From positions 1 to 33,524 of the forward strand of contig CANCIL010000014.1 of NCBI GenBank assembly GCA_947378095.1: a stretch of DNA of 33,524 bases, given 5' to 3'. Below the pieces are notes generated by a model, which had not been told where the DNA came from, ran no database searches, and saw only the letters and a list, made by a program, of their open reading frames with translations. Both the position numbers and the translations under genes were made by a program. Shown one piece after another: positions 1-9,040 of this stretch; position 1 is the first letter of the stretch, and each line of letters begins with the position of its first letter. The DNA is from Betaproteobacteria bacterium (GTDB taxonomy: Bacteria > Pseudomonadota > Gammaproteobacteria > Burkholderiales > Burkholderiaceae).

Positions 1-1
1 C

Positions 2-1132
2 CAATTTAATGTGCCAGTTCCAAACGGCATTCCTGCATTTAGTGTTGATGAGGCGATGAAGGCTGCTGAAAAATTGGGTGGCCCAGTATGGGTTGTTAAG
101 GCACAGATTCATGCAGGCGGACGCGGTAAGGGCGGCGGCGTGAAATTAGCTAGAAGCATGGACGAAGTAAAGAAATACGCTTCTGAAATCTTGGGTATGC
201 AACTCAAGACACATCAAACTGGACCAGATGGTCAAAAAGTGAATCGTCTCTTAATCGAAGATGGCGCAGACATTAAAAAAGAGTACTACTTCAGTATCGT
301 GACTGACCGTGGAACACAAAAGAATGTGATCATGGCCTCTAGCGAAGGTGGCATGGATATTGAGGAAGTTGCAGAATCTCATCCAGAAAAAATTATTAAA
401 GTATTTGTTGATCCATTAATTGGTTTAACTGATGCTGATTGCGACATCGTTGCTAAAGGTATTGGTGTTCCTGATGCCTCTATCCCAATGGCTCGCGATG
501 TATTTAAAAACCTCTATAAAACCTACTGGGATACAGATGCATCTTTAGTGGAGATCAATCCATTGATCCTTGAGGGTAATGGCAAGATCAAGGCTCTTGA
601 CGCTAAATTTAACTTTGATCCAAATGCCTTGTTCCGTCATCCTGAGATCGTTGCTTACCGCGATATGGATGAGGAAGACGCTGCTGAAATCGAAGCCTCT
701 AAGTTTGATCTTGCTTACATCTCTTTAGATGGCAATATTGGTTGCTTAGTGAATGGCGCTGGTTTGGCGATGGCAACCATGGACACTATTAAGTTGTTCG
801 GTGGTGAGCCAGCAAACTTCTTGGATGTTGGTGGTGGTGCTACAGCAGAAAAAGTAACTGAAGCCTTCAAGATCATGCTAAAGAACAAGAGTGTTGAAGC
901 AATTTTGGTCAATATTTTCGGCGGCATTATGCGTTGCGACGTGATCGCTGACGGTGTAGTGACTGCATGTAAGGCAGTAAATTTGACTGTACCTTTGGTT
1001 GTGCGCATGAAGGGTACCAATGAAGATCTAGGCAAGAAGATTCTTGCTGATTCTGGCCTCCCGATCATCAGTGCCGATTCAATGGCTGAAGCTGCTACAA
1101 AGGTAGTTGCTGCTGTTGCCAAAAACAAATAA
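2..1132 (+). CDS. sucC: Succinyl-CoA synthetase (ADP-forming) beta subunit, 5'-truncated by window edge
   Basis: Frame is open from base 2 (Q F N V P V P N G...), so the GTG at 11 is internal; ATP-grasp [37 protein letters not shown] and [15 protein letters not shown] motifs; followed by sucD. Confidence 0.96.
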   Translation, partial: QFNVPVPNGIPAFSVDEAMKAAEKLGGPVWVVKAQIHAGGRGKGGGVKLARSMDEVKKYASEILGMQLKTHQTGPDGQKVNRLLIEDGADIKKEYYFSIVTDRGTQKNVIMASSEGGMDIEEVAESHPEKIIKVFVDPLIGLTDADCDIVAKGIGVPDASIPMARDVFKNLYKTYWDTDASLVEINPLILEGNGKIKALDAKFNFDPNALFRHPEIVAYRDMDEEDAAEIEASKFDLAYISLDGNIGCLVNGAGLAMATMDTIKLFGGEPANFLDVGGGATAEKVTEAFKIMLKNKSVEAILVNIFGGIMRCDVIADGVVTACKAVNLTVPLVVRMKGTNEDLGKKILADSGLPIISADSMAEAATKVVAAVAKNK

Positions 1133-1147
1133 TCCAGGAATTTCAAT

Positions 1148-2041
1148 ATGTCTATTTTGATCAATAAAAACACCAAAGTCATTACACAAGGTATTACTGG
1201 TAAGACTGGTCAGTTCCATACAGAAAAATGCCAGGAATATGCAAACGGTAAGAACTGTTTCGTTGCTGGTGTAAATCCTAAAAAAGCAGGCGAGTCTATT
1301 TTTAACATTCCTATTTTTGGTAGTGTTAAGGAAGCTGCTCAACAAACTGGCGCTACTACTTCCGTTATTTATGTTCCGCCTCCCGGCGCAGCTGCGGCGA
1401 TTTGGGAAGCAGTTGAAGCCGATCTCGATTTCGTGATCTGTATTACTGAAGGTATTCCAGTACGCGACATGCTTGAAGTGCGCAATAAGATGAAGGCTAA
1501 AGAAGCGGCTGGTGGCAAGAAGACTTTATTGCTTGGCCCTAACTGCCCTGGAATCATTACCCCTGATGAAATCAAGATCGGCATCATGCCTGGGCATATT
1601 CATAAGAAGGGTCGTATCGGCGTTGTAAGCCGCTCTGGTACTTTGACATACGAAGCAGTAGGTCAGTTAACTGCGATCGGTTTAGGTCAATCCACAGCGG
1701 TGGGTATTGGCGGTGACCCAATTAATGGCTTGAAGCATATCGACATCATGAGAATGTTTAATGAAGATCCAGAAACGGATGCGGTCATCATGATTGGTGA
1801 AATCGGCGGTCCTGATGAAGCAGAAGCTGCTCGCTGGTGCAAAGATAATATGAAGAAGCCGGTAGTTGGCTTTATTGCTGGTGTAACAGCGCCTCCAGGT
1901 AAGCGTATGGGCCATGCTGGCGCACTAATTTCTGGTGGAGCTGATACTGCCGATGCCAAACTCGCTGTAATGGAAGAGTGTGGCTTTAAGGTAACAAAGA
2001 ATCCATCTGAAATGGCTGCTCTATTGAAAGCCATGTTGTAA
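1148..2041 (+). CDS. sucD: Succinyl-CoA synthetase alpha subunit
   Basis: MSILINKNTKVITQGITGKTGQFHTEKC; GPNCPGIITPDE; GRIGVVSRSGTLTYEAV; catalytic GHAGALISGG. Confidence 0.97.
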   Translation: MSILINKNTKVITQGITGKTGQFHTEKCQEYANGKNCFVAGVNPKKAGESIFNIPIFGSVKEAAQQTGATTSVIYVPPPGAAAAIWEAVEADLDFVICITEGIPVRDMLEVRNKMKAKEAAGGKKTLLLGPNCPGIITPDEIKIGIMPGHIHKKGRIGVVSRSGTLTYEAVGQLTAIGLGQSTAVGIGGDPINGLKHIDIMRMFNEDPETDAVIMIGEIGGPDEAEAARWCKDNMKKPVVGFIAGVTAPPGKRMGHAGALISGGADTADAKLAVMEECGFKVTKNPSEMAALLKAML

Positions 2042-2058
2042 TTGAGCCTGAATAAAAA

Positions 2059-2087
2059 AGATGCCGAATAAACGGCATCTTTTTTTG
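2059..2087 (+). terminator. Rho-independent terminator after sucCD
   Basis: agatgccg-aataaa-cggcatct followed by T-tract. Confidence 0.85.
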
Positions 2088-2140
2088 TAGTTGTGAGTAA
2101 GTTAAAAGAAGTTAAAACATAAAAAAACGTAGGAGACACC

Positions 2141-2845
2141 ATGGATTTTTCAGCATTTTCAGATGCCGCTTTTTGGGCGGCACTTCTATCAATCATCGTT
2201 GCCAATATTTTGTTATCAGGCGATAACGCAGTGGTGATTGCTTTGGCATCACGCAACTTACCACCTGCTCAGCAGAAAAAAGCGATTTTCTGGGGTAGTG
2301 CAGCCGCAATTATTTTGCGTGTGGTGTTAACCATTACTGCTGTTGCTTTGCTAACCCTGCCTTATCTCAAAATTGTTGGCGGCTTGTTGTTGCTCTATAT
2401 TGGTATTCAGTTGCTATCTGATAGTGGCGGTGAAGAGCACATGGAAGCCAAGACTAGTATTTGGGCGGCCATTCGCACTATTTTGATTGCCGACTTAGTA
2501 ATGAGCTTGGATAACGTCCTTGCCGTAGCAGCAGCTGCTCAAAAAGGCCCAGAAGAGACTCGTTTACTGCTCTTAATCATTGGCTTAGGCATGTCTATTC
2601 CATTAATCATTTTTGGTAGCGCCATGCTCCTCAAGATCATGGATCGTTTCCCAATCATTATTACTTTAGGTGCTGGCTTATTGGGCCTTCTCGCTGGCGG
2701 TATGTTGGTAGATGATCCTGCTATTAAAGACAGCATTCAAGAAGCGCTTGGCGATGCCAAGTTAGCCTTTGAAGCGATAGGCGTTGCGATTGTGATTTTG
2801 GTAGGTACGTATTTGAAGAAAAGAAATTCTCACAAAGAGGCGTAA
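2141..2845 (+). CDS. TerC family integral membrane protein (YjbE-like)
   Basis: LSIIVANILLSGDNAVVIALASRNLP and LIADLVMSLDNVLAVAAAA, the two acidic membrane motifs typical of TerC/YjbE proteins. Confidence 0.9.
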   Translation: MDFSAFSDAAFWAALLSIIVANILLSGDNAVVIALASRNLPPAQQKKAIFWGSAAAIILRVVLTITAVALLTLPYLKIVGGLLLLYIGIQLLSDSGGEEHMEAKTSIWAAIRTILIADLVMSLDNVLAVAAAAQKGPEETRLLLLIIGLGMSIPLIIFGSAMLLKIMDRFPIIITLGAGLLGLLAGGMLVDDPAIKDSIQEALGDAKLAFEAIGVAIVILVGTYLKKRNSHKEA

Positions 2846-2864
2846 CTTTCCTTCTTGCTAATCT

Positions 2865-2895
2865 GAAAAAGCCGGCCTTCAACGCCGGCTTTTTC
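2865..2895 (+). terminator. Rho-independent terminator after terC-like gene
   Basis: gaaaaagccggc-cttcaac-gccggctttttc inverted repeat with A/T flanks. Confidence 0.85.
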
Positions 2896-2967
2896 GTTTC
2901 TCGAGTGCCTTGAGGCTAAGGGGTATAGACTGGAGAATGAGGTATTTCACCTCAGGAGTCAGAGCAT

Positions 2968-3492
2968 ATGCAGAATATTAATAGCAGCAAAAGTAAAGAA
3001 ATCTCAGAGTCAAAAGCAGATTCTGGATTTACTTTAATTGAAGTCATGGTGGTAGTAGCTATCATCGGTATTTTGGTGGCGATTGCCGTACCTCAGTATC
3101 AAGATTACATTGCTCGTAGCAGAATCGTTGAGGGTATGAATTTGGCCTCTAGTGCAAAACTATCGGTTACTGAAGCGTTTGCTAGTCGAGGAACGGTTGC
3201 AATGGATGATGCTACTCACGGATCATTTACATTTACACCAACACGGAGTGTGAAGTTAATTGAGATCACCCCATCAGGTGCAATTGCGATTGATTTTCAG
3301 AATAGCGTGGCACCAGAAGGCAAAAATACATTGCATTTAGTCCCAACCAATGAGCCTGATGCAAATGTTCCTAAGCCAATCGATCTATCTAAGCCCGAGG
3401 GCTCCACTTGGTCTGGCGGCTGGTCTTGCCGATCTACAGAAACCAATTTGATACCTCAGTTGCTACCTTCTGAGTGTCGTATTGGTAAGTAA
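2968..3492 (+). CDS. Type IV pilin-like protein (PilA/PilE type)
   Basis: Class III prepilin signature G|FTLIEVMVVVAIIGILVAIAVPQYQDYIARSR; Cys pair near the C-terminus. Confidence 0.9.
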   Translation: MQNINSSKSKEISESKADSGFTLIEVMVVVAIIGILVAIAVPQYQDYIARSRIVEGMNLASSAKLSVTEAFASRGTVAMDDATHGSFTFTPTRSVKLIEITPSGAIAIDFQNSVAPEGKNTLHLVPTNEPDANVPKPIDLSKPEGSTWSGGWSCRSTETNLIPQLLPSECRIGK

Positions 3493-3524
3493 GTATTGGT
3501 TTGAGTAGTAGGGACTCAGAAGGA

Positions 3525-3725
3525 CTAAGATTTTTTCAGAAGATCTAAATACTTATGAAAGCGTTCTTCTCCAAATACAGTAAGCCCTAATTTTTGTAAT
3601 AGCTTGATTCCTGCCATCGTTCTGCCTTTTGGGAGCGGTGGTGGTGGATCAATATGGTGTGCGCTGTTTACTAGTGCGCGGTTAATATAAAGACGATAGC
3701 CCTTTTTTCTGAAATTAGTCGGTTG
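3525..3725 (-). pseudogene. Possible C-terminal remnant of an unidentified gene (about 66 codons open, no suitable start)
   Basis: Reverse strand reads QPTNFRKKGYRLYINRALVNSAHHIDPPPPLPKGRTMAGIKLLQKLGLTVFGEERFHKYLDLLKKS*; protein-like composition but preceded by a stop and lacking an upstream ATG/GTG. Confidence 0.4.
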
Positions 3726-3819
3726 TTAGTTGACAGAGAAAAACTATCTGCATTTAAAATTAATTCGCAGTAGAATTACTGAATACAGGCCTTCAGCTTA
3801 GCAATAGGAGCATAAGTTC

Positions 3820-4059
3820 ATGAATAAGAAAAAAATCATCATTATCATCGCAGCGGTTTTGGTAATATTTGTTCTAATTAACATCATTGCTAGAAGTTTT
3901 TGCGAGCCGGCTAAAGACGATACAGCAAGTGCTATTACTTCTTATGTGGAGAAGAATATGCCTAAACCTGAAGGCTTAGATGTTAGCGATATGAGAATGT
4001 CTTGGATATTATTGTTCTCTAAGTTTTGCGGTAATGGCGCTGCCACGCAACGTTTTTAA
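3820..4059 (+). CDS. Small hypothetical protein with N-terminal transmembrane segment
   Basis: MNKKKIIIIIAAVLVIFVLINIIARSFC...; ATG with upstream purine-rich region (aataggag). Confidence 0.6.
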   Translation: MNKKKIIIIIAAVLVIFVLINIIARSFCEPAKDDTASAITSYVEKNMPKPEGLDVSDMRMSWILLFSKFCGNGAATQRF

Positions 4060-4071
4060 TTTACTAAAGAC

Positions 4072-4749
4072 TTAGGCGATATCCAATAGATCAAAGTAGT
4101 AGACCTGTTGCCCATATTCAGGTGGGGAGACATATTTTTTCTTCCCCAGACTTTTCCAATTTACTATTTGTGAAAAGTTGGGACCATCATATACAAAGGT
4201 ATGAAATTCTCCGTTCTCTCCACAGGCATCCACTCCTTCGGGAAGTCCAGCAATAAATTGGGCGTCAAATTCAACACCTACAAATGAGTCATCTAAAAAA
4301 CGTCCATCGACACAGGTAACTCTTGCTTTAAAACCAGCATTCAGAAACTCATTAACAAGAGATAGGCGATTTTCATTCCAAAGTGGGAGTATTGCTTCAA
4401 TATTCGCAGCAGTACAAACTTTTTCTTCCCATTCTCGATGAGCTATTAGATCGATATCTCCAAAAATGGCCTGGGTAATGCACTCATCAAGATGGAGATT
4501 TTGGAGCTTGCTAATAAAGTCTTGTTCATAACTTTGCCAAGAGGCGGAGATAAATTCATTTACCATTCCCAAAGATCTACCCTGCAGGCCAATAAGCGCT
4601 TTGCTTACTCCGTGAGAGCGAGTTTTGAGGCCAGACTCATCAAGTGCAGTGAGTAAGTGGGTGGTATTAAGCCCTAATTTTTGGGCGCGCCATAATGCTA
4701 GGCAAGAATCTTTACCCCCGCTCCAGGATGCCATCGCTTTGTTATTCAC
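4072..4749 (-). CDS. Dph6-related ATP pyrophosphatase / adenine nucleotide alpha hydrolase-like protein
   Basis: N-terminal PP-loop ASWSGGKDSCLALWRA; GDIDLIAHREWEEKVC; family-typical C-terminal region GENGEFHTFVYDGP. Confidence 0.85.
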   Translation of the reverse strand: MNNKAMASWSGGKDSCLALWRAQKLGLNTTHLLTALDESGLKTRSHGVSKALIGLQGRSLGMVNEFISASWQSYEQDFISKLQNLHLDECITQAIFGDIDLIAHREWEEKVCTAANIEAILPLWNENRLSLVNEFLNAGFKARVTCVDGRFLDDSFVGVEFDAQFIAGLPEGVDACGENGEFHTFVYDGPNFSQIVNWKSLGKKKYVSPPEYGQQVYYFDLLDIA

Positions 4750-4831
4750 AAGATTAATTATATGATCCGGTCAGATGTTGGGGCTTGTATCATGCAATTT
4801 ATAAAGCGCCGCTAAATGAACTTCATTAAAA

Positions 4832-5866
4832 ATGACTGCCACTAAAAACCGAGATCTGTTTCTGGATATTGCTAAGGGTTTAGCAATTATCTTAGTAGTA
4901 GTGGGTCACGTCATTCAAGGTAGCGCACAAAACTTTGATGATCTTCTCTGGTTTAGAGTGATCTACTCATTCCATATGCCTCTATTTGTATTCCTATCAG
5001 GGGCAGTTGCTGCTATTGCATTTAAATCAGATAGGATCGAAGAAGGGGTAGAGGCCGCTCTTCAACAGGCCAAAACGAGAATTGCTAAAGCAACTGTTCG
5101 TTTATTGTTGCCGTTTATCGCTTGGTGCCTTATTAACCAATTAATTTATCACCATAGCGATAGCGTGATGGCAGCTTTAATTCTGGCATTTAGGCGTCCT
5201 GATACTGCACTCTGGTTTCTCCTAGCTATTTTTTACTGCGTTGTACTGGCAGAACTTTTTAATATTTTTTTCTCTGTGATTTATAGGCTCTCGACAAGAT
5301 TCGGCCTTAAGGAAGCAGTCAAATGGATTGCTGATGGCCGCGTCCAAATTGCCTTGATGATATTTATTTGGTGGTCTATTCGAGAGCATACGCCTCGTGG
5401 CGCTGGCCTAAGCCTGATCAGGTCATACTTTATCTATTACGTCCTGGGGATTGGTTTTTATAAGTATGTATATCTAAAATTATCTACATGGAAGTATCTA
5501 CCAGCTTGGATTATTTTTATTGGACTCATTCCATTTTGGTCAAGAACTGCCATAGACAATATGGATGCATCAATATTATTGCCTAGTGTGCTTATTTATT
5601 TTTATGCTGGAATTGTTGCGCTAAGTGGCTCATTTTTAATTTTGAGCATTGCAAAATGGATTGCACAAACTCACATCAAAGTATTAAAAAGTTTTCTAGT
5701 GCTATGCGGACAGCTTTCCTTAGGAATTTATGCAATTCACTATTTCTTTTTAGCATACCCTCCAAAGGTGCTTACTCCCTTGCTTGTGAGCATAGTGCTA
5801 GCCTATGGCATCAATAGGATCCCAGTTGTAAGAACGGTCTTACTGGGTGAAAAGGGTTGGTTATAA
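4832..5866 (+). CDS. Acyltransferase family 3 membrane protein
   Basis: RDLFLDIAKGLAIILVVVGHVIQG; SFHMPLFVFLSGA; multiple TM segments. Confidence 0.85.
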   Translation: MTATKNRDLFLDIAKGLAIILVVVGHVIQGSAQNFDDLLWFRVIYSFHMPLFVFLSGAVAAIAFKSDRIEEGVEAALQQAKTRIAKATVRLLLPFIAWCLINQLIYHHSDSVMAALILAFRRPDTALWFLLAIFYCVVLAELFNIFFSVIYRLSTRFGLKEAVKWIADGRVQIALMIFIWWSIREHTPRGAGLSLIRSYFIYYVLGIGFYKYVYLKLSTWKYLPAWIIFIGLIPFWSRTAIDNMDASILLPSVLIYFYAGIVALSGSFLILSIAKWIAQTHIKVLKSFLVLCGQLSLGIYAIHYFFLAYPPKVLTPLLVSIVLAYGINRIPVVRTVLLGEKGWL

Positions 5867-5917
5867 TAGATGTTTATAAAAATTAGCTAAAAGCAAGCCT
5901 ATATTAAAGGAGCTGTC

Positions 5918-6799
5918 TTGAAGAAATTAACAATTTTATTTTTCCCAGTCATCCTTGTAGCTTGTGCTGGTGGCAGCACCTCCACAAGCACTACTTCTTC
6001 CTCTGCGGCCACCACCCCTTTTACGAGCTGGTCTAGCACTACGGTTGGAACCCCCGTTAGCTTTTCTAGTGGCCCATCATCTACTTTGGCTGTTGATGGT
6101 ACTTCAGTCCAAGGAGCTTCAGATGCAGCTGCTACCCTGACATTAAATTCAAGCAATAATTTTTCTGCTATCAATGCATCTAATACAGCAGGCTCTGTTT
6201 CTTTTAGTACTGCAAATGGCGATACTTTGCAGAGTGGATTTAATGGTAATGCAACAGTTGCTCTCAATAAATCTCAAACCACTGTGGGTGCATTTGCCAA
6301 TCCTTCAGCCTATGGATTTGAATACCAAACTTTTGGCGCATGGGGTGCATATGGTAATGCCACTACCCCTGCTTACGCTGTAAGCGTGGGAAACCCTTCT
6401 CCTGCTAGTGCAATTCCTGCGGTTGGCTCCTTAACATTTACTGGAGGCTCTGCTGGATATTATGTTGATCCTTCCAAATTTGGTTATGTAACTAATGCGG
6501 TTATGGTGGCCGTAGTCACTTTTGATAATCGTACAGTTGCGTTTAATACAACTAATACAACCATAGCTGGCGGTCCTGGTGCCTCATTACTTTCAGCGCC
6601 AGCATTAAATATGACCGGCAATCTAAGCTATGCTGCTGGGACAAATGCAATGACAGGAACAGCTACCACTACCAATGGAATGTCAGGCAATATGAATGGT
6701 AAGTTTTATGGCCCAGGCTTAAATGAAATCGGCGGTACTTATGCAGTGACGGGCTCAGGTATTGGATCAATGGTTGGTGGTTTTGGAGGCAAGCGATAA
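5918..6799 (+). CDS. Surface lipoprotein with TbpB-like/Slam-dependent C-terminal barrel (SLP1)
   Basis: TTG start preceded by aaaggag; lipobox LVAC; Ser/Thr-rich linker; C-terminal GKFYGPGLNEIGGTYAVTGSG...GGFGGKR; adjacent to Slam-like gene. Confidence 0.8.
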   Translation: MKKLTILFFPVILVACAGGSTSTSTTSSSAATTPFTSWSSTTVGTPVSFSSGPSSTLAVDGTSVQGASDAAATLTLNSSNNFSAINASNTAGSVSFSTANGDTLQSGFNGNATVALNKSQTTVGAFANPSAYGFEYQTFGAWGAYGNATTPAYAVSVGNPSPASAIPAVGSLTFTGGSAGYYVDPSKFGYVTNAVMVAVVTFDNRTVAFNTTNTTIAGGPGASLLSAPALNMTGNLSYAAGTNAMTGTATTTNGMSGNMNGKFYGPGLNEIGGTYAVTGSGIGSMVGGFGGKR

Positions 6800-6825
6800 A
6801 CCTCCCTTCTTTAGCTCTCTTACTG

Positions 6826-6850
6826 AGGGTGCTACTTGTAGCACCCTTTT
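6826..6850 (+). terminator. Terminator-like hairpin overlapping the start of the Slam-like gene
   Basis: agggtgcta-cttg-tagcaccct, 9-bp perfect stem, followed by tttttcttta. Confidence 0.75.
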
Positions 6851-8001
6851 TCTTTATCGGGTCTCAGTCTTATGCTGCAGTTGCTCGTGAGCCTGCGCTT
6901 GTTCAAAAAGAGTTTGAAGAAGCTATAGGCATGATGGGCTACAGCCCCGAAGCTGCAGCAGCAAAATTTGGAGAGCTTTATCAAGAGACTAAGGCGCCTC
7001 GTATTCAACTTGAGTGGGCCAGAAGCTTATACCTAGCCGGAAGATTGGCTGAGGCAAAAGAACAATTTATTGATGTAATTAACAAAGAGATTCCGATTAC
7101 GGTCAGAGATAAGATCGAATGGTATTTGAGTGAGATTCAAAAAAGGCAATCAGCGAAAGTCTATATTGGCCTTTATCAGGACTCTAATCCCGGATATATC
7201 ACAAGTGCCAGAACGGTCAGTATTTTTGGGCAAACACTTTCATATCAGCCGGCAGTAAATACCAACTCAGAAACAGGCCTTGGGGTCGGGGTAGAGGCTG
7301 AGCGTGAACTGGTTCCTCAGTCTGGTTATTTTGCGCAAGCCAATATAAACACCGCGACCTATCAAACTAGTGCATTTAACAAGCAAGATATGGATGTCAG
7401 TTTTGTAAAACGATGGCAAGACTATAACTATAAAGATTTACGAGTAGGCTATGAACGTATGCTCTACGGTGGGTCTACATTGTTTGATTATGCATACGTA
7501 TCGTCTAAATGGGTCTTTAATTTACCCAGTCAAGACTACTATGGATTTTTTATCAAGGGCGGCCCCTTAACTTATCCAAACTACACGTATTTGTCAGGCT
7601 CTCAAACCCAAGCTAACGTTTTTTATAATCACAATATTACAAGAGACTTAACTCTGTACTTAGAGGCGGGCGGAGATAAAACCTTTGCTAGCCAGCCTGC
7701 TTATAGCTCAAACGGCTTTTATGGAACTTTAGGCACACAAGTGGCTTGGGACTCCACGAATATTCAAGCTAACCTCAAGGCTTCGATATTGCAGCGCAAC
7801 TATATGGATTCTGATCCATTGTGGGGTGAGACTAGGCGAGATTCTGGACAGCTATATTGGCTCTCTATCACCAAGAGGGACCTCTATATCCTAGGGTTGC
7901 GACCAAGTATTGATATTACCTATCAAACCAATAACTCCAATATTCCATTTTTTGCTTATAACAAGCTCTTTGGCGGCATCTTCTTTAAGAATGTGTATTA
8001 G
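6829..8001 (+). CDS. Slam (surface lipoprotein assembly modifier, DUF560)-like outer-membrane protein; start codon uncertain (GTG 6829, or further upstream in frame)
   Basis: Signal peptide, short helical TPR-like N-domain (KEFEEAIGMMGYSPEAAAAKFGELYQETKAPRIQLEWARSLYLAGRLAEAKEQF), then a beta-barrel domain ending RRDSGQLYWLSITKRDLYILGLRPSIDITYQTNNSNIPFFAYNKLFGGIFFKNVY, typical Slam C-terminus. Confidence 0.8.
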   Translation: MLLVAPFFFIGSQSYAAVAREPALVQKEFEEAIGMMGYSPEAAAAKFGELYQETKAPRIQLEWARSLYLAGRLAEAKEQFIDVINKEIPITVRDKIEWYLSEIQKRQSAKVYIGLYQDSNPGYITSARTVSIFGQTLSYQPAVNTNSETGLGVGVEAERELVPQSGYFAQANINTATYQTSAFNKQDMDVSFVKRWQDYNYKDLRVGYERMLYGGSTLFDYAYVSSKWVFNLPSQDYYGFFIKGGPLTYPNYTYLSGSQTQANVFYNHNITRDLTLYLEAGGDKTFASQPAYSSNGFYGTLGTQVAWDSTNIQANLKASILQRNYMDSDPLWGETRRDSGQLYWLSITKRDLYILGLRPSIDITYQTNNSNIPFFAYNKLFGGIFFKNVY

Positions 8002-8103
8002 TAATGGCCATACTTTACGAGTGCGATTATTAGGTCTATAACTAAGCTTGGAAATTTTCTAATTTGGTTGTGCAGGGGTAAATAATATAAGAGGGAGGGA
8101 ACT

Positions 8104-8982
8104 ATGAAAAAGGTGGCTCTAGTATTTTTGCCCATTTTAATTAGTGCTTGTGCTGGAGGTGGCAACAGCTCCTCTACTAGCTCAGCTTCTACAAACGCGT
8201 TTACTTCTTGGTCTGCCACTATTGCCGCTAACGCCCCAGTAAGCTTTACTAGCGGATCAACTTCAACTATGGCGCTTGATGGAACATTCGCTCAAACTGA
8301 TGCTGATGGAAGCGCCACTCTTGCGCTAGGTGGCAATGGAATTTTTTCATCTATCAGTGCTTCAACGCCTACAAATTCCGTAGTGTTTAATGCTGCAAAT
8401 GGCGATAGCTTACAAAGTGGTTTTTTTCAAACCTCTACGATTGCATTAAATAAGTCTGAAACAACTATTGGTGTTTTTACAAATCCTACCTATTATGGAT
8501 TTGAGTATCAGACCTATGGAGCGTGGGGATCGTATGGAAATGCAACAACTTCAGCGAATGCAATCAGCGTTGGAAGTGCTACTCCAGTCACTGGAATTCC
8601 GGCTACCGGTTCTTATGTCTTTAATGGTGGAGCATCAGGTTATTACACCGATCCAACTAAATTTTCTTATGTAACCAATGCCAATATGACTGCTACAGTT
8701 TCTTTTGATGCTCGAACCGTAAGTTTTAGTACGACTGGAACGAATGTCAGTGGCTCACCATCTGGCTCTGTTATTGCAGCGCCAGACTTAAATCTTGCAG
8801 GTACCTTATCTATTGCTGCTGGGGCCAATAAGATTTCTGGTGTGGTTACTACTGTTGGGGGAATGACTGGAAATGCAAACGGTAAGTTTTATGGTCCTGC
8901 CGCCAATGAGGTGGGTGGAACTTATGCGGTATCTGGATCTAATCTAGGTTCCTTTGTTGGTGGATTTGGGGGCAAGCGATAA
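8104..8982 (+). CDS. Surface lipoprotein with TbpB-like/Slam-dependent barrel (SLP2), paralog of 5918..6799
   Basis: RBS gggaggga; lipobox ISAC; co-linear with SLP1 (YGFEYQTYGAWGSYGNATT; GKFYGPAANEVGGTYAVSGS; FVGGFGGKR). Confidence 0.82.
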   Translation: MKKVALVFLPILISACAGGGNSSSTSSASTNAFTSWSATIAANAPVSFTSGSTSTMALDGTFAQTDADGSATLALGGNGIFSSISASTPTNSVVFNAANGDSLQSGFFQTSTIALNKSETTIGVFTNPTYYGFEYQTYGAWGSYGNATTSANAISVGSATPVTGIPATGSYVFNGGASGYYTDPTKFSYVTNANMTATVSFDARTVSFSTTGTNVSGSPSGSVIAAPDLNLAGTLSIAAGANKISGVVTTVGGMTGNANGKFYGPAANEVGGTYAVSGSNLGSFVGGFGGKR

Positions 8983-9008
8983 TTACTCGATTTTTCATAA
9001 TCTTCTCT

Positions 9009-9040
9009 TGGGTGCTTAAATTAGCACCCATTTTCTTTTT
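9009..9040 (+). terminator. Terminator-like hairpin overlapping the start of the downstream barrel gene
   Basis: tgggtgct-taaatt-agcaccca then ttttcttttt. Confidence 0.65.

Noticed and set aside
715-1182. 155-aa minus-strand ORF over sucC (and similar antisense ORFs over sucD, pgk, purE, moaC etc.)
   Set aside because: Lie within strongly supported CDSs on the other strand with no independent coding signature.
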